Source: Anomaloglossus baeobatrachus (taxonomy: Eukaryota > Chordata > Amphibia > Anura > Aromobatidae). Taken from it: 64,000 bases of DNA. Made by a program: the position numbers and the translations under genes. Location of the stretch: NCBI RefSeq assembly GCF_048569485.1, contig NC_134357.1, positions 334,666,742 through 334,730,741 of the forward strand, written 5' to 3'. Positions 46,885 through 59,805 of this stretch are shown piece by piece. How positions within the stretch are numbered: position 1 is the stretch's first letter; each line of letters opens with the position of its first letter. The notes beneath the pieces were generated by a model that was not told the DNA's origin, did no database searches, and saw nothing but the letters and a program-made list of their open reading frames with translations.

Positions 46885-49800
46885 ATTTATTTATTTATTT
46901 ATTTTTTTTAAACTTTGAATTTTTATTGAGATTTTCAATTTACGTTTTTCATACATAAAATAAAACATAAAATTCAGAATTCTTATCGAACCTAGACAAA
47001 CAATGACAGGACAGGTGAGGAGGGTTAGGAGGGGAGAGGAGAAATAGGAGGGAAGAGGGAAGGGTTTCAAGAGTCCATGCTCCTTCCATAGGACCCATAG
47101 GCCTCAGTCTCACAGATCCTCCTGTCCCGCAAAGTAGTCCCATGGTGCCAACACGGCCTGGAAACGGTCAACTGTGTCATGCAATAGTGCCGTGAGATGT
47201 TCCATGCGTCTAACGTCCAGTAATCTATACTTGAGGCTCTGGAGTGAGGGTGTCCCTGGCTGCCTCCAATTCTTTGCAATTAAGCATCTGGCCGCCGTAA
47301 GGATGTGGGACAAAAGCTTAGAGGCCGTTTTTCCCAATCCCCAGAACATAGATCAGGGGATCAAGATCAACCTCTATATATAGTACTTTATGGATCAACC
47401 CTCTAACCCGCTCCCAGAAGGGGACTATCCCTGGACAGGACCAGAATATGTGCAGAATGGTGCCCCTGCCTCCCCCGCATCTCCAGCAACAAGCCGGTAT
47501 GGAGGGGTCTATGCCATGAAGGAAATCTGGAGTGTGGTACCAAAATAGCAAAATTTTATAGATATTTTCCTTATATAGTGTGCATATTGACGTCTTGGCG
47601 GCGTTTCCCCAGATTGCTGCCCATTCCTGAGGAAGTATCCGCCTTCCCAATAGAGACTCCCATTTCCGCATGTATGGAAAAGACCCCTCGGGCCCCTCCC
47701 GTGACTCAGAAAGCAAAATGTAAATTTCCGAAATTAGTCCCTTAGTATCAGTGCCCCTTCTGCAAATTTTCTCAAAATCTGTGGGAATCGAGGCCCCTGC
47801 CCTGCCAAACAAGGAGCCAGCCAAGTCTCTGATCTACAGATATTGGAAAAACTCTTGATTAGAGAGAGAGAATTTATCTCTAAGGTACTCAAAGGAATGG
47901 ATCTGCATTGTACTTCCATCTATAATGTCTGCAAATCTGAATAGACCTGCCTTGAGCCAGGGGTGCACCATGTCCGACTCCAGACTGCTTGGGAGCAAGG
48001 GTTGGTATATGAAGGACACCAGAGGGGAGCAGGGGGATGCAAAAGGAAATCTTCTAATGCAAAATGTCCAGAGGTCCCTAGTGAACTGCATCGGTCCAAG
48101 AAGAGGGGGGGGCGAATCACACCGGGCCGGGGGCCACAGGAGCGTGTTTGGATGTATAGGCGCCAGCCAAAGTTTTTCAATCTCAGTCCACCTGTTGTAT
48201 GCCCAAAGGGACACCCAACAGGGGATCCTCCTAAGATGGGCCGCCCAATAGTATTTTAGGATGTCCGGGACAGAAAGCCCCCCCCTGTTTCTCCGAGCCA
48301 TCAACACCTCCCTGGCCACCCTATGACGTTTGTTACACCAAATAAATCTAAGGATAGCCGCCTGAAGGGACTTCAGCTCCTTTATTGGTACCTTAACTGG
48401 GAGGGTTTCAAAGAAATATAATAATTTTGGGAGCAAGCTCATTTTAACCGCCGCAATGCGCCCCATCCACGAAAGAGGGAGGGGCAACCACTTGCTCAAA
48501 AGATTTCTCAGCTCTCGGAAAAGGGGGGGGGAAGTTAAGGTTATAGAGGGAATCATAAGTAGATGTGAGGTTAACCCCCAGGTACTTGACCGCATCTGTC
48601 TTCCAACGAAACTTAAAATTCAAACGCAGGTAATCCAGGGCCACCGGGTCGAGATTCAAGGGCATTGCCTCCGTTTTGCTAGAGTTGATCTTATACCCCG
48701 AAAGGCTCCCGTACCTACCCAAGGTGCACATTAAAATTGGAAGGGACACATGGATGTTAGTAAGTGTAATGAGCACATCGTCGGCAAAAAGCGAGATTTT
48801 AAACGGTTTATTCCTGACCAGGACCCCCGAGATGTCTGGGTTGCTCCTGACCGAGGCCGCGAGGGGCTCCATGCATAGCACAAAAAGGAGGGGGGACAGG
48901 GAGCACCCCTGCCTGGTGCCATTGGAGATGAGAAAAGGCTTAGAGATGTGGAGGGGGAGTTTGATAGAGGCCGTAGGAGCGCTATACAGGGACTTCAAGG
49001 CCCGCATAAAGCCACCCGAGATCCCAAAGACCTCCAGTGTCTTGAAGAGAAAAGGCCACGCAAGGCGGTCAAAAGCCTTCTCTGCATCTAGACTCAACAC
49101 TAACGCCTGTTGCTTCGTCCGATTTGCCACATCCACCAGGTCTATGACCTTCCTGGTGTTGTCACCCCCCTGACGGCAAGGGACAAAACCCACCTGGTCT
49201 TTATACACGAGTTGGGGCTACCATCGATTAAGCCTGGCCGCCAAGAGCTTGGTGAACATCTTCAAATCGGAGTTCAAAAGGGCTATTGGTCTATAATTAG
49301 CACAGTCCAATGGGTCCCTGGGTGGCTTGGGCAGGAGGATTAAATGGGAGTGTAGCATGGATGGAGGGATAGGGTCACCCTGAAGGAAAGAGTTAAACAA
49401 GGCGGCCATGTGTGGGAGGAGCTCCGCCGCAAACACCTTGTAATAAAAATAAGTAAAGCCGTCCGGGCCCGGTGACTTCCCGCCAGGCAGGGCTTCCAGA
49501 ACTTGCTCCAGTTCCTCTGTAGTAATCTCTTCATTCAAAGCCGTGGCTGCTCCGCAAGGCAGTGAAGGGAGCTCAAGGGCCGAAAAATAGTCCCCAAGTG
49601 ACCCAGCCCCGCGCGAAGCCATGCCCGGGGGAACCGGAAGGTTATAAAGCTTGTTGTAGTAATTGAAAAAAATGTCAGCTATTGAAGCGGGGTGATAGTG
49701 GATAGTGCCCTTTTCGTCGCGCAGAGCCTGAGGGCATGAGGATGTAGCGCGCTCCTTAAGCTGCCTGGCGAGTAAGGTATGAGCCTTATTACTCCTTTCA

Positions 49801-51006
49801 TAGTATCTTTGTTTGGAAAAGGTTAGCAATTTTTCTGCTCTGCCAATTGCCAAGTCTCTCAACTTTTCCCTAAGGCTGATGACTCTCCTAAGAATAGTCA
49901 GTGATGGGGCAGCCGCCAGTCTCCCCTCCTGTAGCTTAAGATGGACCGTTATAGAGTCCCGCTGACTTGTGGCATTCTTTTTAGCCCTGGCGCCCTCTCT
50001 AATGCATAGTCCCCTCATCACTGCCTTGTGAGCTTCCCAGAGTGTTGCCGGCGACGTGACCGTGCCCGTGTTCAACTGAAAGAATTCGACCAGTTGCTTA
50101 TTTAAAAAGGCCCTAGTGTTGGGATTTTTGATCAGAGATTCATTAAGGCGCCAATGCTGAGGCCTAGGTCGAGGACCATCTTTCTTGAAGTCCATTATGA
50201 GTGGGGAATGGTCTGACCACGTAATGGATCCCATCTCCACCCGCTCAAGACGCCCCAGCAGCTGTGAGTCAATGAAAAAATAGTCTATTCTGGTGTGCGT
50301 CTGATGCGGATGCGAGTAGAAGGAAAAGGCCTTCTCTCCCGGGTGGTCCACCCTCCAAGCGTCGTATAAAGCGCCTGATCTAATGAGCCTACGAAAGTCC
50401 CGGGACAAATTTTTCAAAGCACCCGATGGAGGGTGTCCACCCACAGAGAGTCTGTCGGCCACCTCCGAAAAGGGGATGTTAAAGTCTCCCCCCAACACCG
50501 TAGAGGCCGGTGCCAGTCCGCCTATCAGATCGAGTATTTTCTTAAGAAAGCGTATCTGCCCTTCATTAGGTGCATAAATGTTGGCCAGTATGTGCGGGGA
50601 TCCCCCCAGTTGGCCCTCCAGAATCACATATCTACCCTCTGGATCGCAGTGAGAACCCATAATTTGTAGAGGACAACTGGAGGATATTAAAATAGCAACT
50701 CCCCCCCTCTTGGAGCCCGAGTAAGCCGAGTAATGGATGGGAAAGCGGTGGGACGCAAATTTGAAAGTGTTTGATTCCACAAAATGTGTTTCTTGGATAA
50801 AAGCTATGTCTGCACCTGATGTTTTCAGTTCCTGTAGCAGCAATTTCCTCTTACGGGGTGAATTCAGACCTTTTACGTTAAGAGAGATAATGCGGGTCAT
50901 ATCTAAAACTTAGAAGTAAGAAAAAGCTAATGGCACACCTATACCGTCGGGGGCATGACTTCCCCTGTGAAGCCGGCCAGAGGAGACGGTCCATACGACA
51001 AAGGGC
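46885..51006 (-). mobile_element. L1-group LINE with nearly complete ORF2, 5' truncated
   Basis: A 15-bp target duplication, CTGGTTCATTTTTTT, lies at 46870-46884 and 51007-51021. The 3' tail on the minus strand is AAATAAATAAAT-like and A-rich. The copy starts only about 106 bases before the ORF2 start codon, so ORF1 and the 5' UTR are missing through 5' truncation. Confidence 0.93.
47110..50900 (-). pseudogene. LINE ORF2: AP endonuclease-reverse transcriptase, four lesions
   Basis: Starts MTRIISLNVKGLNSPRKRKL. The endonuclease spans residues ~1-225 (IQETHF, SGSKRGGVAILIS, NIYAPN, GGDFNIPF, RIDYFF, SDHSPL). Reverse transcriptase follows (NYRPIALLNSDLK, LDAEKAFDRL, GTRQGCSLSPLLF, FADDVLITL near 48780), then a C-terminal part with a Cys-rich CCWRCGGGRGTILHIFWSC motif. 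Lesions are two in-frame stops (about 49218 and 47834) and two frame changes (at the G run near 48522-48530 and near 47340). The G-run change could be a sequencing error. About 1260 codons in all, full ORF2 length. Confidence 0.92.
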
Positions 51007-51553
51007 CTGGTTCATTTTTTTGACGTTGCTCTCCCGCTGTGAAGCACACATCGCTGTGTTTGACAGCGAGAGAGCAACGATCTGAATGTGCAGGGAGCAG
51101 GGAGCCGGCATCTGGCAGCCTGCGGTAAACTGTAACCAAGGTAAATATCGGGTAAGCAAGCGAAGTGCTTTGCTTGGTTACCCAATATTTACCTTGGTTA
51201 CTAGCGTCCGCCGCTCTCAGGCTGCCAATGCCGGCTCCCTGCTCCCTGCACACGTAGCCGGAGTACACATCGGGTAAATAAGCAAAGCTGTTTGCTTATT
51301 AACCCGATGTATACTCTGGCTAGGAGTGCAGGGAGCCAGCGCTAAGCGGTGTGCGCTGGTAACCAAGGTAAATATCGGGTAACCAAGCGCTTAGTTAGCC
51401 GATATTTACCTTAGTTACCAAGCGCAGCATCGCTTCCACGTGTCACTGGTGGCTGGTCACTGGTGAGATCTGCCTGATTGACAGCTCACCAGTGACCATG
51501 TAGCGACACACCAGCGATCGCTGGAGCGTTGCTAAGGTGTGACGGTACCCTAA

Positions 51554-52630
51554 ATGGAACCTCTCAGCAGGAATTAGGCCTCCAAACTGCCACAATGTTA
51601 TCCAGGACAATGACAGGATAACAAAGATTTTAGTTAGCTTTTAACACATTTTGCACAATAAAGAGAAAAAAAACCCCTTTCATCACTATATTCTAATGGT
51701 AGTATTGTAATGGTGTAGCAAGTCACTGGAATGTAGCCGCGGCTGTCCCACTCCGGACCAGGTACGTCATTACAAGCCACCTTTAGCAGCATCTGTCACA
51801 TGCACAGTGCTGTGTACTGACCTCGCCATAATCTGCACTAGTGCTTAAAGCCACAGAAGGAGGTTGTGATGACGTATCCGATCTTGTGTGGGTGCAGCCA
51901 GCAGAATACTAGCTATCGCATGTGACTTCTTGCTGCCATTTGAAAGAAAAAAATTGGAAAAAAATAAATATTTTTATTTATAATATGCCAAATCTGTAAA
52001 AACATGCATTGTAAATCTATCACCACCTGGATAAGAGATTGGTGGCCGTTTCAAAACTTAAATACCGCTGATAGGTTCCATTTACACTGGCTCAAATCCA
52101 GAGACAATATTATGGCTATATTGTGAGACTATCCCAGAACGCCTTCAATTGGGGAAACCATGTTCATCCTAACTAAAGCCGGGTTCAGACAGCCCTATTA
52201 AAAAACAAACAAGGGGTCAGTAACATTAGCAAATTGTGGATGTGACCGGTCCCGTGTGAGCAGTGGAGGGCTGCTGGATATTGGTGGATATACCAGTGTT
52301 TATACATCAGTTGGGTCTGTAATAAGGATCAGAAATGTGCATATTTTGTTTGTTTTTTTCCCACACAAACCATTGGTCCATGGGAAAAAAAAAAAAAAAA
52401 AATCGCTAGTGTGCACAGACCATCAGTGTCCTGTCCAATGAGCACACTCACTGAAATATGGCCGTTTGATAATGGCCTAGTACTATTGTTCACGTAGAGT
52501 ATTTACCATAGAATGTATATTATGGAGTTTAAACTGTCAGCACAAGATCACTGTACACACCAAGTACAGGCTGTTAGTGAATCAATGTGTGGCCAAACAT
52601 TGAAGTGCAGCTTTCCACCTGCTTGTTTTA
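51554..52630. other. No gene seen
   Basis: Ordinary sequence without recognisable frames. A GTCAGCACAAGATCACTGTACACACC stretch near 52530 resembles part of the Kolobok-like MITE at 53474 and may be a worn fragment. Confidence 0.35.
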
Positions 52631-52631
52631 A

Positions 52632-53191
52632 GGGTGCTCTACACGCTACGACATCGCTAACGATATATCGTCGGGGTCACGTCATTAGTGACGCACATCC
52701 GGCGCCGTTAGCGACATCGCAGCATGTGATACCAAGGAGCGACGATCAGTGATCGCAAAAACGTCAAAAATCGTTGACACCTCGCACCTTTTCAAAATAT
52801 CATTGGTGGTGCATGCCGCTGGTTGTTCGTCGTTCCTGCGGCGTCACACATTGCTATGAGTGACGCCGCAGGAACGACGACCATCTCCTTACCTGCGTCC
52901 ACCGGCAGTGAGAAAGGAAGGAAGTGGGCGGGATATTCCGCCCACTCATCTCCGCCCCTCCGCTTCTATTGGCCGGCCGCTTAGTGACGCCGCAGTGATG
53001 TTGCTATGACGCCGAACGCACCTCCCCCTTGAAGGAGGGATTTTTCGGCGGTCACAGCGACTTTGCTGAATAGGTCTGTGCGTGTGACGCTGCCGTAGCG
53101 ATAGTGTTCGCTACGGCAGCGATCACCAAATGTCACACGAACGACGGGAGCGGGTGCTATCGCTAGCGATGTCACAGCGTGTAAAGCACCC
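52632..53191. mobile_element. MITE with GGGTGCTCTACACGCTACGACATCGC ends, Harbinger-like
   Basis: Ends GGGTGCTCTACACGCTACGA and, inverted, GGGTGCTTTACACGCTGTGA match well. The flanks (TAA left, TTT right) do not give a clean duplication. Rich in GCGATCGC-like motifs; no coding sequence. Confidence 0.75.
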
Positions 53192-53473
53192 TTTACTCAT
53201 ATCGCTGCCTTTCTCTAGCTATATGAAGCCAAAGCTGTAAACAAGCAGATAAGAAGATGCAATATTTGTTCCTGTGATGATGTGCAGAGCACCTATGCTT
53301 GCTTTAAACAGTCATTCTGTGCCGACAAGAGTCCCTTTAAGGATTGCCTAAGCATATACAGGTACAGTATTTGACCAATGTCTGTTCAATCATATCATAA
53401 TTAGTGTGTAAATTACCACTTGATCTGTTTGAAGTTTGTCTTATGTGCCAGAAAATTGAACTGATCTGCTTAA

Positions 53474-53740
53474 TGGGACTATCAGCACAGGATGACTGTT
53501 CACACCAAGTACAGGCGGTCGGTGCATCATGACGGGGCTAATCATTTAAATCCACCTTCCCAGCTGATTGAAACAATCACCTCCCTCCCCTCTTCTGTGA
53601 TTGACAGCTTCAGCTTCATAGAGCCAGAGAAGGGAGGAGATAGAAAACCAGCATGTGGGAAGGTGGATTTAAACGATTAGCCCACCATGATGCACAAGTG
53701 CCTATATTTGATGCAAACATTCATCCTGTGCCGATTCCCT
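53474..53740. mobile_element. Kolobok-like MITE (TTAA target)
   Basis: TTAA (53470-53473) and TTAC (53741-53744) flank ends TGGGACTATCAGCACAGGAT and, inverted, AGGGAATCGGCACAGGATGA. An inner palindrome pairs AAATCCACCTTCCCAGCTG with CATGTGGGAAGGTGGATTTA. Confidence 0.7.
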
Positions 53741-54152
53741 TTACCAATTTGTCAGCCAAACACACGATTGTAGTATGTAAATAGCATAGGAAATACAACT
53801 CTATGATAAAGAATGTTTTTTTTCTATTTCTTTCTAATTACAACAGATGAGAAAGCCGAGAATATTAGTTGGTATAGGTATAAAGGTCATATACGGATGA
53901 GTATCATCATCTGTATGAATGGTGTAAATATAGTATAATTATATAATTCGGTATAGTTTAGAATAATTCGGATGGCTATTTTTACAAGGATGATGAATCA
54001 ATGTAAATGTATTGGCAGTTCCATTTTTTTTAAGGTCCTAAATTGTGTCTTGTGCCTAAAGCGACATATGTGGAATACAGGCTTCCATAAACGATGGCTT
54101 GTTTTTGGCCAATTCCTACAGAAAATAACCAGTGTTCTTAATAAAAATAGAT

Positions 54153-54158
54153 TTTATT
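54153..54158 (-). terminator. Candidate AAR2 polyadenylation signal
   Basis: AATAAA on the minus strand lies about 1.07 kb after the AAR2 stop codon. Another AATAAA occurs in the T-rich stretch near 54625, giving a shorter 3' UTR. Which is used cannot be told from sequence. Confidence 0.35.
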
Positions 54159-55224
54159 GCAGTTAGATGCAATACTATACAAAACAGACAGATCATATCA
54201 CACTGAAAGTATTTTACCAGTCATTACCCAATGTTTTCTTCTACCGATATATACTTATGTTACTGATATCTACTGCCTGTGGTTGTTAGATTACATGTAC
54301 AGACACAATGACCAATTACCATCTCCCTCAGTCACTGCGGGGAGCTCCATGGGGATGCTGAAGATATATAGGGCAATGTACTGGAGCATTTTTAATTCTT
54401 TTACCATGCGGCTCCTAATTGTGTGAAAATAACAGGCACACATCCCTAGCTTTCCTATAAGACATTCTAAATAAAAATGTAAAGATGAGACTTTCTCAAT
54501 CTCCCTTGACAAATATCACTGCAAGAACGTGTTGTGCAACTCGGCATCATGATGGTTGCCAAGTGACAGGTGTGAAGTTCTTCCGAAAAGGCGAATCTTG
54601 GGAACTGCTATAATTTTTTTTTTTTATTAGCTATACATATATAATATAGGACATAAGATCTGATATAAATCTCACCATGTGCCCTTAAACAATTCATTGA
54701 TATAGATAGACCCATCTCCAGAACTTGTGTTTGCCTATCTCGCTGACATAAGCAACCTTGAGGCCAAGAATTCTTCATACAGATGGAATAGATGTATATA
54801 CTATAGCTGTATGTCTGGAGGTTTTACATTTTTAGGTAACGCAGTGCCCTCTAGTGTATGGTCATGAAGACATGAGCAGTTTGTTGTAGTGACACATTTT
54901 TATGTTAGTACTAAGTAAATCATCAGGGGAGTATGCAGCTCTCCGACATGTCATTGCTAAGAGTTACACACTTGGTAGAGTATAACATCCAATTCCAAGT
55001 ACATGGGTCTGGTTGGCATTCTGTGCCACATGTAGGCAAGTACTTCACAATGCCCCAAAATAAGGAAATTGTTGAGCCGAGGTTTGTGTGGCAATCAAAT
55101 CACATACATGACTTCCATTTAGAATATAGTGCTTTTGTCGTACAATCTAGGGTAGTTTCATAGCCAAGGATCTCAGCTCCAGAGCTACAGAAGAATCACA
55201 AGGTCTACAGTGGCCCAATTACAG

Positions 55225-58200
55225 CTATGAAGGAGAGGTCATTTCCACATTTGCTTCTGAATGCGTAGTTTGGGCTGTATTAGTAGGGTTTTCCCAGCCC
55301 TCTGGCAGCTGGACCACTAATGGAGCATAGTCCAGAGGTTCCTCTTCAAAGTCCCACTGAAACCTCTTGGTGAGGTGGCCACGGAAGCGGAGAGCTTTCT
55401 TCCTCAGGTCTTTATTTGTGGATGGGGAACACAGGAATGAGAAGAGCACCTGTGGAGTGAGATAGGAGAGACTGTACAATGAGCTTCTTTATAAAATGTT
55501 GGCGTCTTTTCAGCTAGAATCAGTGGGGTCTGCCCATACTGTTATATCGCGTATTACATCCATGTTGTTAATGGGTAGAACACGTTCCCATTATATAGTC
55601 TAGCAGGCTATTCTCATGTCTGTGTTTTTTTATGATGAGTGGTAAGAAAAAAAAAATAAAATAAAACTGAAACGTGTTTTTGCGCCGATTCGCTGATCAA
55701 ATTCACCCATTCAAATCAACAGCACCAAAAGAAAAAAACAGACAATATGTTGATGTCATCCATGAGTGCTGATGTCACCTGAGTGCTGTCCATTTCTTAC
55801 TGTTTAATGGCTTAGAAAAGCATGACATTTTTTTTCGAGAAAAAGCAGACGTCATAATGGTAATAAAATTGGACAGAGACTTGACACTGATGAAATTTGG
55901 TCTATTTGTTGAGTTAACAAGTACGAGCAAAACAAAAAAGGTCTGCATCGGGCCTATACCCATGTTGCTGCCTAGAACTGATTGGCGCTGATTAGTAGCC
56001 TATTTACACGAGCTCGCAAAAACGTTAGTTGGTTACCCAGGCCAACTATACAGCTAGGTAAAGAAAGTAACATGCTGACTCCTAACAGTGTGTAATAAAC
56101 TCACTATTCTGATTCCACTTCTGGCAGTTGTCACATGACCACTCATAGGTGACTTGCATACTTGGAGTTGCAAGCCAACAGCTTTCTCCTTTGTTTCTCT
56201 CAATGGTCTTAACTAAGTGGAAGAGAAAGCAGTTGGCACGACACTGCAAGTAAGTGGTCACATGATGACCTGGGAATGTGAAACAGAGTAATCTGAATAG
56301 TGAGCATGTTACACAATGTTCAGATTTAGCAGAATATTCTCTCTACCTAGTTATATAATGGGCTCAAATAACCCCAATATAATTGTTTTGCTTTCAAAAA
56401 GCAAGAATGATTTTTATGCCAGCATAAACAACCTGACAACCAGACGGGAGGATGGTAGCATGTTTACTTGTGCCGATAATAGGAAATGAGTGTTCTTATG
56501 AATGCTCGTTCAACAATTATTGGCCTGTTTAAAAGGGATATTCCAAGATCCTATCCCAATAAGTAGAAGGTGTAGTAATAATATTAGCAAATACTTCCAA
56601 TTAGAAATATAGTATAGTTACCTGATATAGCGATATCCCTTATCTCATGTGCAGGACATTACAGCTTAGGTATCCATGGTTATGTTTACTCATATATTGA
56701 CACTTAGTTGCTCATGGTTGTAACCACAGATGCCCTGCACATGAGGTAAGAGACATGACTGTATCAGGAGAACTATACCACATTTCAGACATTTATCTGT
56801 GGATAGATAAGCTGTAACTGTAGGACAACCCCTTTAAAAAGGTTCTGAGGTTTAATCTTCCGGACTTCACTGTTCTCGGTCTCCTAGCTTCCTGTTTACC
56901 GACACTTCAGACCAGCAGTATAGCTGCAATGCTTGCACAAGCAATGCACTCTCTGATGCATTAAATGAGCTAAACAACACCAGACGTGGTAGGATTGTGG
57001 AGTGCTCCAACAATCAGGTTAGCCAAAGATCAAAATTTACAAGGCTCTAAAAATCCTGGAAGCACTGCACATGCTCAACCATTTTCCTAGACTGAAGTGG
57101 AGGCCGGTAACGTACACAAGTATTAAACAATAAAAATCCTCTCTGTTCTTGAGTATAGAGAGGAATTTTAATAATTTTAATCATTATTGATTTTGAGAGA
57201 ATGCCTTTAAGGGCTAAGAAAATTGAGGAAATTTTCTTAAAATGGATACTAATAAAACAGTCTAATGATATTTTTACAAGGATCGTTATTGCCAACAACA
57301 CAAAGAGAAAAAGGACGCGGCTCACGGGATTAATTTACCTGCAAAGTGCTGGTCAGGAAGTTGTCCTGGGACACAATGTCTATGAAGAAGTCTGTAGGAA
57401 CCTGTGCCAGCTGGTGATACAGGACAGAGATGACCTCATTGTACAGATCTGGATGCTGCACGGAGAACGTCTCTGCACGGCACAACAGATTCAGCAGCTT
57501 CTTCCACTGTTCAAACCCCTCATATACGTTACCCAGGAGGAAGCACACAAAGGAAAACTGCAGCTCAGCTGGAATGGAAGAAACCGTAGGGTTAATAAGA
57601 CAACTGGCATTGCCGCAAAAGCATTAGTGTCAAGGATATAATAATTAGCATTATTACAATGAGGTCAACTCATTATCAGTGCAAGTATGTCAGCACTGCA
57701 CAGGATACCTAGTCTGCTGGCATTGAATACAATTATAATGGAGAAAATGTGAAATACATCATTTCTTAGCTGTTTTTCACTGACCTAGAATCGCCAGTGG
57801 ATTCCCTGGATAGTTGATGTTGATGACTTGTCCCAGGGCATAGGACGAATCCATGCTGTGCTGTGTAATCTCAGAAGGGGTGGCATTCTTTGGGTACATT
57901 TTCTCCGGTAACTGGCTGAATCTGATCTCTGTTCCCTCTTTCTGCTTCATTTGGGGAAGCCTGGACAAGCCTTCCTTATAATTCTGGCAGACAGTATCAT
58001 ACCTGCGCAAAGGAGCAAAAATATAACCACATACAAGTTCAACATGGGCTCAACATGTAGAGAATATAGCTGTGTCAGGTATCAAATATATATATTTTAT
58101 TTTCTCTCACCTTTAGGCCGGAGCCACACGGGGATCTACTGCGATCCTCGCATGACACTCGGCTCACGCTGGCAGCACAGCAGGAGCCGAGTATCATGTG

Positions 58201-59798
58201 AGTGTCATTGCGACTGAGGAGGGGCGGGCCGGCGCTGAGGAGGGGAAGGAGGGATTTATCTCCCTCTCTCCACCGTAGCCAGCTATTGCCATTCTCGCCC
58301 TGCAATCGCGGTACACCGTTGTAATGCAAGTGCAGTGTGATTTTTCTCTCGCCCCATAGACTTGAATGGGTGCGAGACAAATCAGGATCGCATTGCACCC
58401 GCAGCATGCTGCGACTGTTTTCTCGGTCCGATTAAGGCTGAGAAAATAATTGCTCATGGGTGTTGACTCATAGGCTAATATTGGTCCGAGTGGAATGCGA
58501 TGTTTTATTGCATTCCACTCGCTCCGATTTTCATGCCATGTGTCTTAGGCCTAATTATCACGTGTTTGAAAAAATTAATAACTTGAAATGGTAGTAGATG
58601 TTATGTTCCTGTCCCACCATGAAGGGTGTAATAATGCTACCCAGGCCAGAATGTATGCATTTAAAGAATAAGTGAACTAATAAAAAACGTTCTCTATGAC
58701 AAGGCTACATGTGACCCTCCGAGCAAGTCCGGCGCAAAACGTGCGTTGGGGTTGCGGTGGTGCTAATTGCTGACAGGGTACTCTATGGGTGCGTGTCAAA
58801 TTGGCATCGGTACATGCTGCGTTATTCATCTTTGACAGGCTGTATTTTCCTGCTCTTTACTTGTGTATCTGGTTACCGGTGCCTCCTGCACAATTATGAC
58901 CCTTCCTGCACGTTTTTGTTTCAGCATTGGCACTTTATTTATCTCTTGTCCTGCACTAGGCTCTTTTAATTGTGTATGTTATTTATTTTACTTGGATATT
59001 TAATAAAGATTCATATTTTTTGGTAATACCTTGGTGATTATGTGACTCCACTCTCTTATAGGTTAATTGATTACCTGGGAGTTTTTTCACCTTTTTATTT
59101 TGGTGATCTTGAGTTCCCCATCTACACATGTAGATTTGGTCAGCTTTTCTCAGGTGTTCATATGTGGTGCATAATAGAAAACGTGAAAGAAAGAATCCCT
59201 TAATCATTTACACAGAAAGAATCATTATTCTACACAATATTCTTTTCTATATCTACCTGGGTAAGTTATGTTTGACTCGATCTTCTGTGTGGGTCATTTC
59301 CTCCATAGGCAAGACCTCTGGAAAGGAACAAATGGTCCCACAGGCTGGCTGTAGCTTCAACATGGCTTCTTTAGATATATGGTTGGTGAGTGACACCCAG
59401 CGGCGGAGACTTTCATATGGGTAGGGCCCCAAAGATGGGTCCAATGACATCAACTGTTCCCTTAATTTTTCACCTTCTTCCTCGGAAGCAGCAACCATTT
59501 CTTCTTCCATACAGTCCCATTGCAGGAGACGAATCTCCTTCTGCTCCAAGTGGAAAAAAATGCCTGAGCGTGGACCAGTTTCGTCAGCAGCACCACCAAT
59601 TCTTTTTGCGCTGTAGTGAATAAAATGAATCCCTGGTGGCACCATCTTAACACCTTTGAAGCGAGGACCAACTTGCCAACTATTTGAGTCTATGCCAAAC
59701 TCTGACCCCTCAGGTACTCCAAAGATGACAATTGTTGCGCCTTCAAAAAACAACTGCCGAGCCAAATCTGGATCCATTTCTATAGATGAGCTTGCCAT
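55225..59798 (-). CDS. AAR2: AAR2 splicing factor homologue, four coding exons, 404 aa
   Basis: Exons in coding order: 59798-59257 (residues 1-180), 58002-57785 (181-253), 57568-57339 (254-330) and 55449-55225 (331-404 plus stop). All introns are GT-AG, and phases join without a break over 1215 nt. The protein opens [20 protein letters not shown] and keeps the AAR2 family signatures [92 protein letters not shown] and [18 protein letters not shown]2 is a U5 snRNP assembly factor that binds PRP8 before BRR2 joins. Mammalian AAR2 has 384 residues; the extra length here is mostly a Thr/Asn-rich C-terminal tail. An acceptor (TTTTTGCGCAG) ends two bases before the ATG, so a non-coding first exon lies further right and was not located. 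This is the only intact host gene seen. Confidence 0.97.
56533..56833. mobile_element. Kolobok-like MITE in AAR2 intron 3 (TTAA target)
   Basis: TTAA flanks both ends (56529-56532, 56834-56837). Ends AAGGGATATTCC and, inverted, AGGGGTTGTCC are imperfect inverted repeats. An inner inverted pair (CTCATGTGCAGG with CCTGCACATGAG) surrounds the centre. Confidence 0.65.
58116..58551. mobile_element. Harbinger-like MITE in AAR2 intron 1
   Basis: Ends GGCCGGAGCCACACGGGGAT and, inverted, GGCCTAAGACACATGGCATG lie between TTA (58113-58115) and TAA (58552-58554); the unequal flanks suggest one base has changed. GCGAGTGCAATGCGA-type motifs and a CTCGCCCCATAGACTTGAAT block are typical of this group. It lies between coding exons 1 and 2 of AAR2. 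Confidence 0.65.
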
Positions 59799-59805
59799 AT
59801 CTGCG

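Larger units (their letters stand above)
46717..51550. mobile_element. Harbinger non-autonomous element split by a LINE
   Basis: Ends GGGGTACTTCTCACATAGCG and, inverted, GGGTACCGTCACACCTTAGC are flanked by TAA (46714-46716, 51551-51553). Removing the LINE at 46885-51006 and one target copy leaves about 700 bp. The right part (51090-51420) holds large palindromes built on GGTAACCAAGGTAAATATCG, repeated in both directions. Confidence 0.85.

Noticed and set aside
48456-49173. Plus-strand frames of up to 165 codons
   Set aside because: Antisense shadows of the LINE reverse transcriptase on the minus strand.
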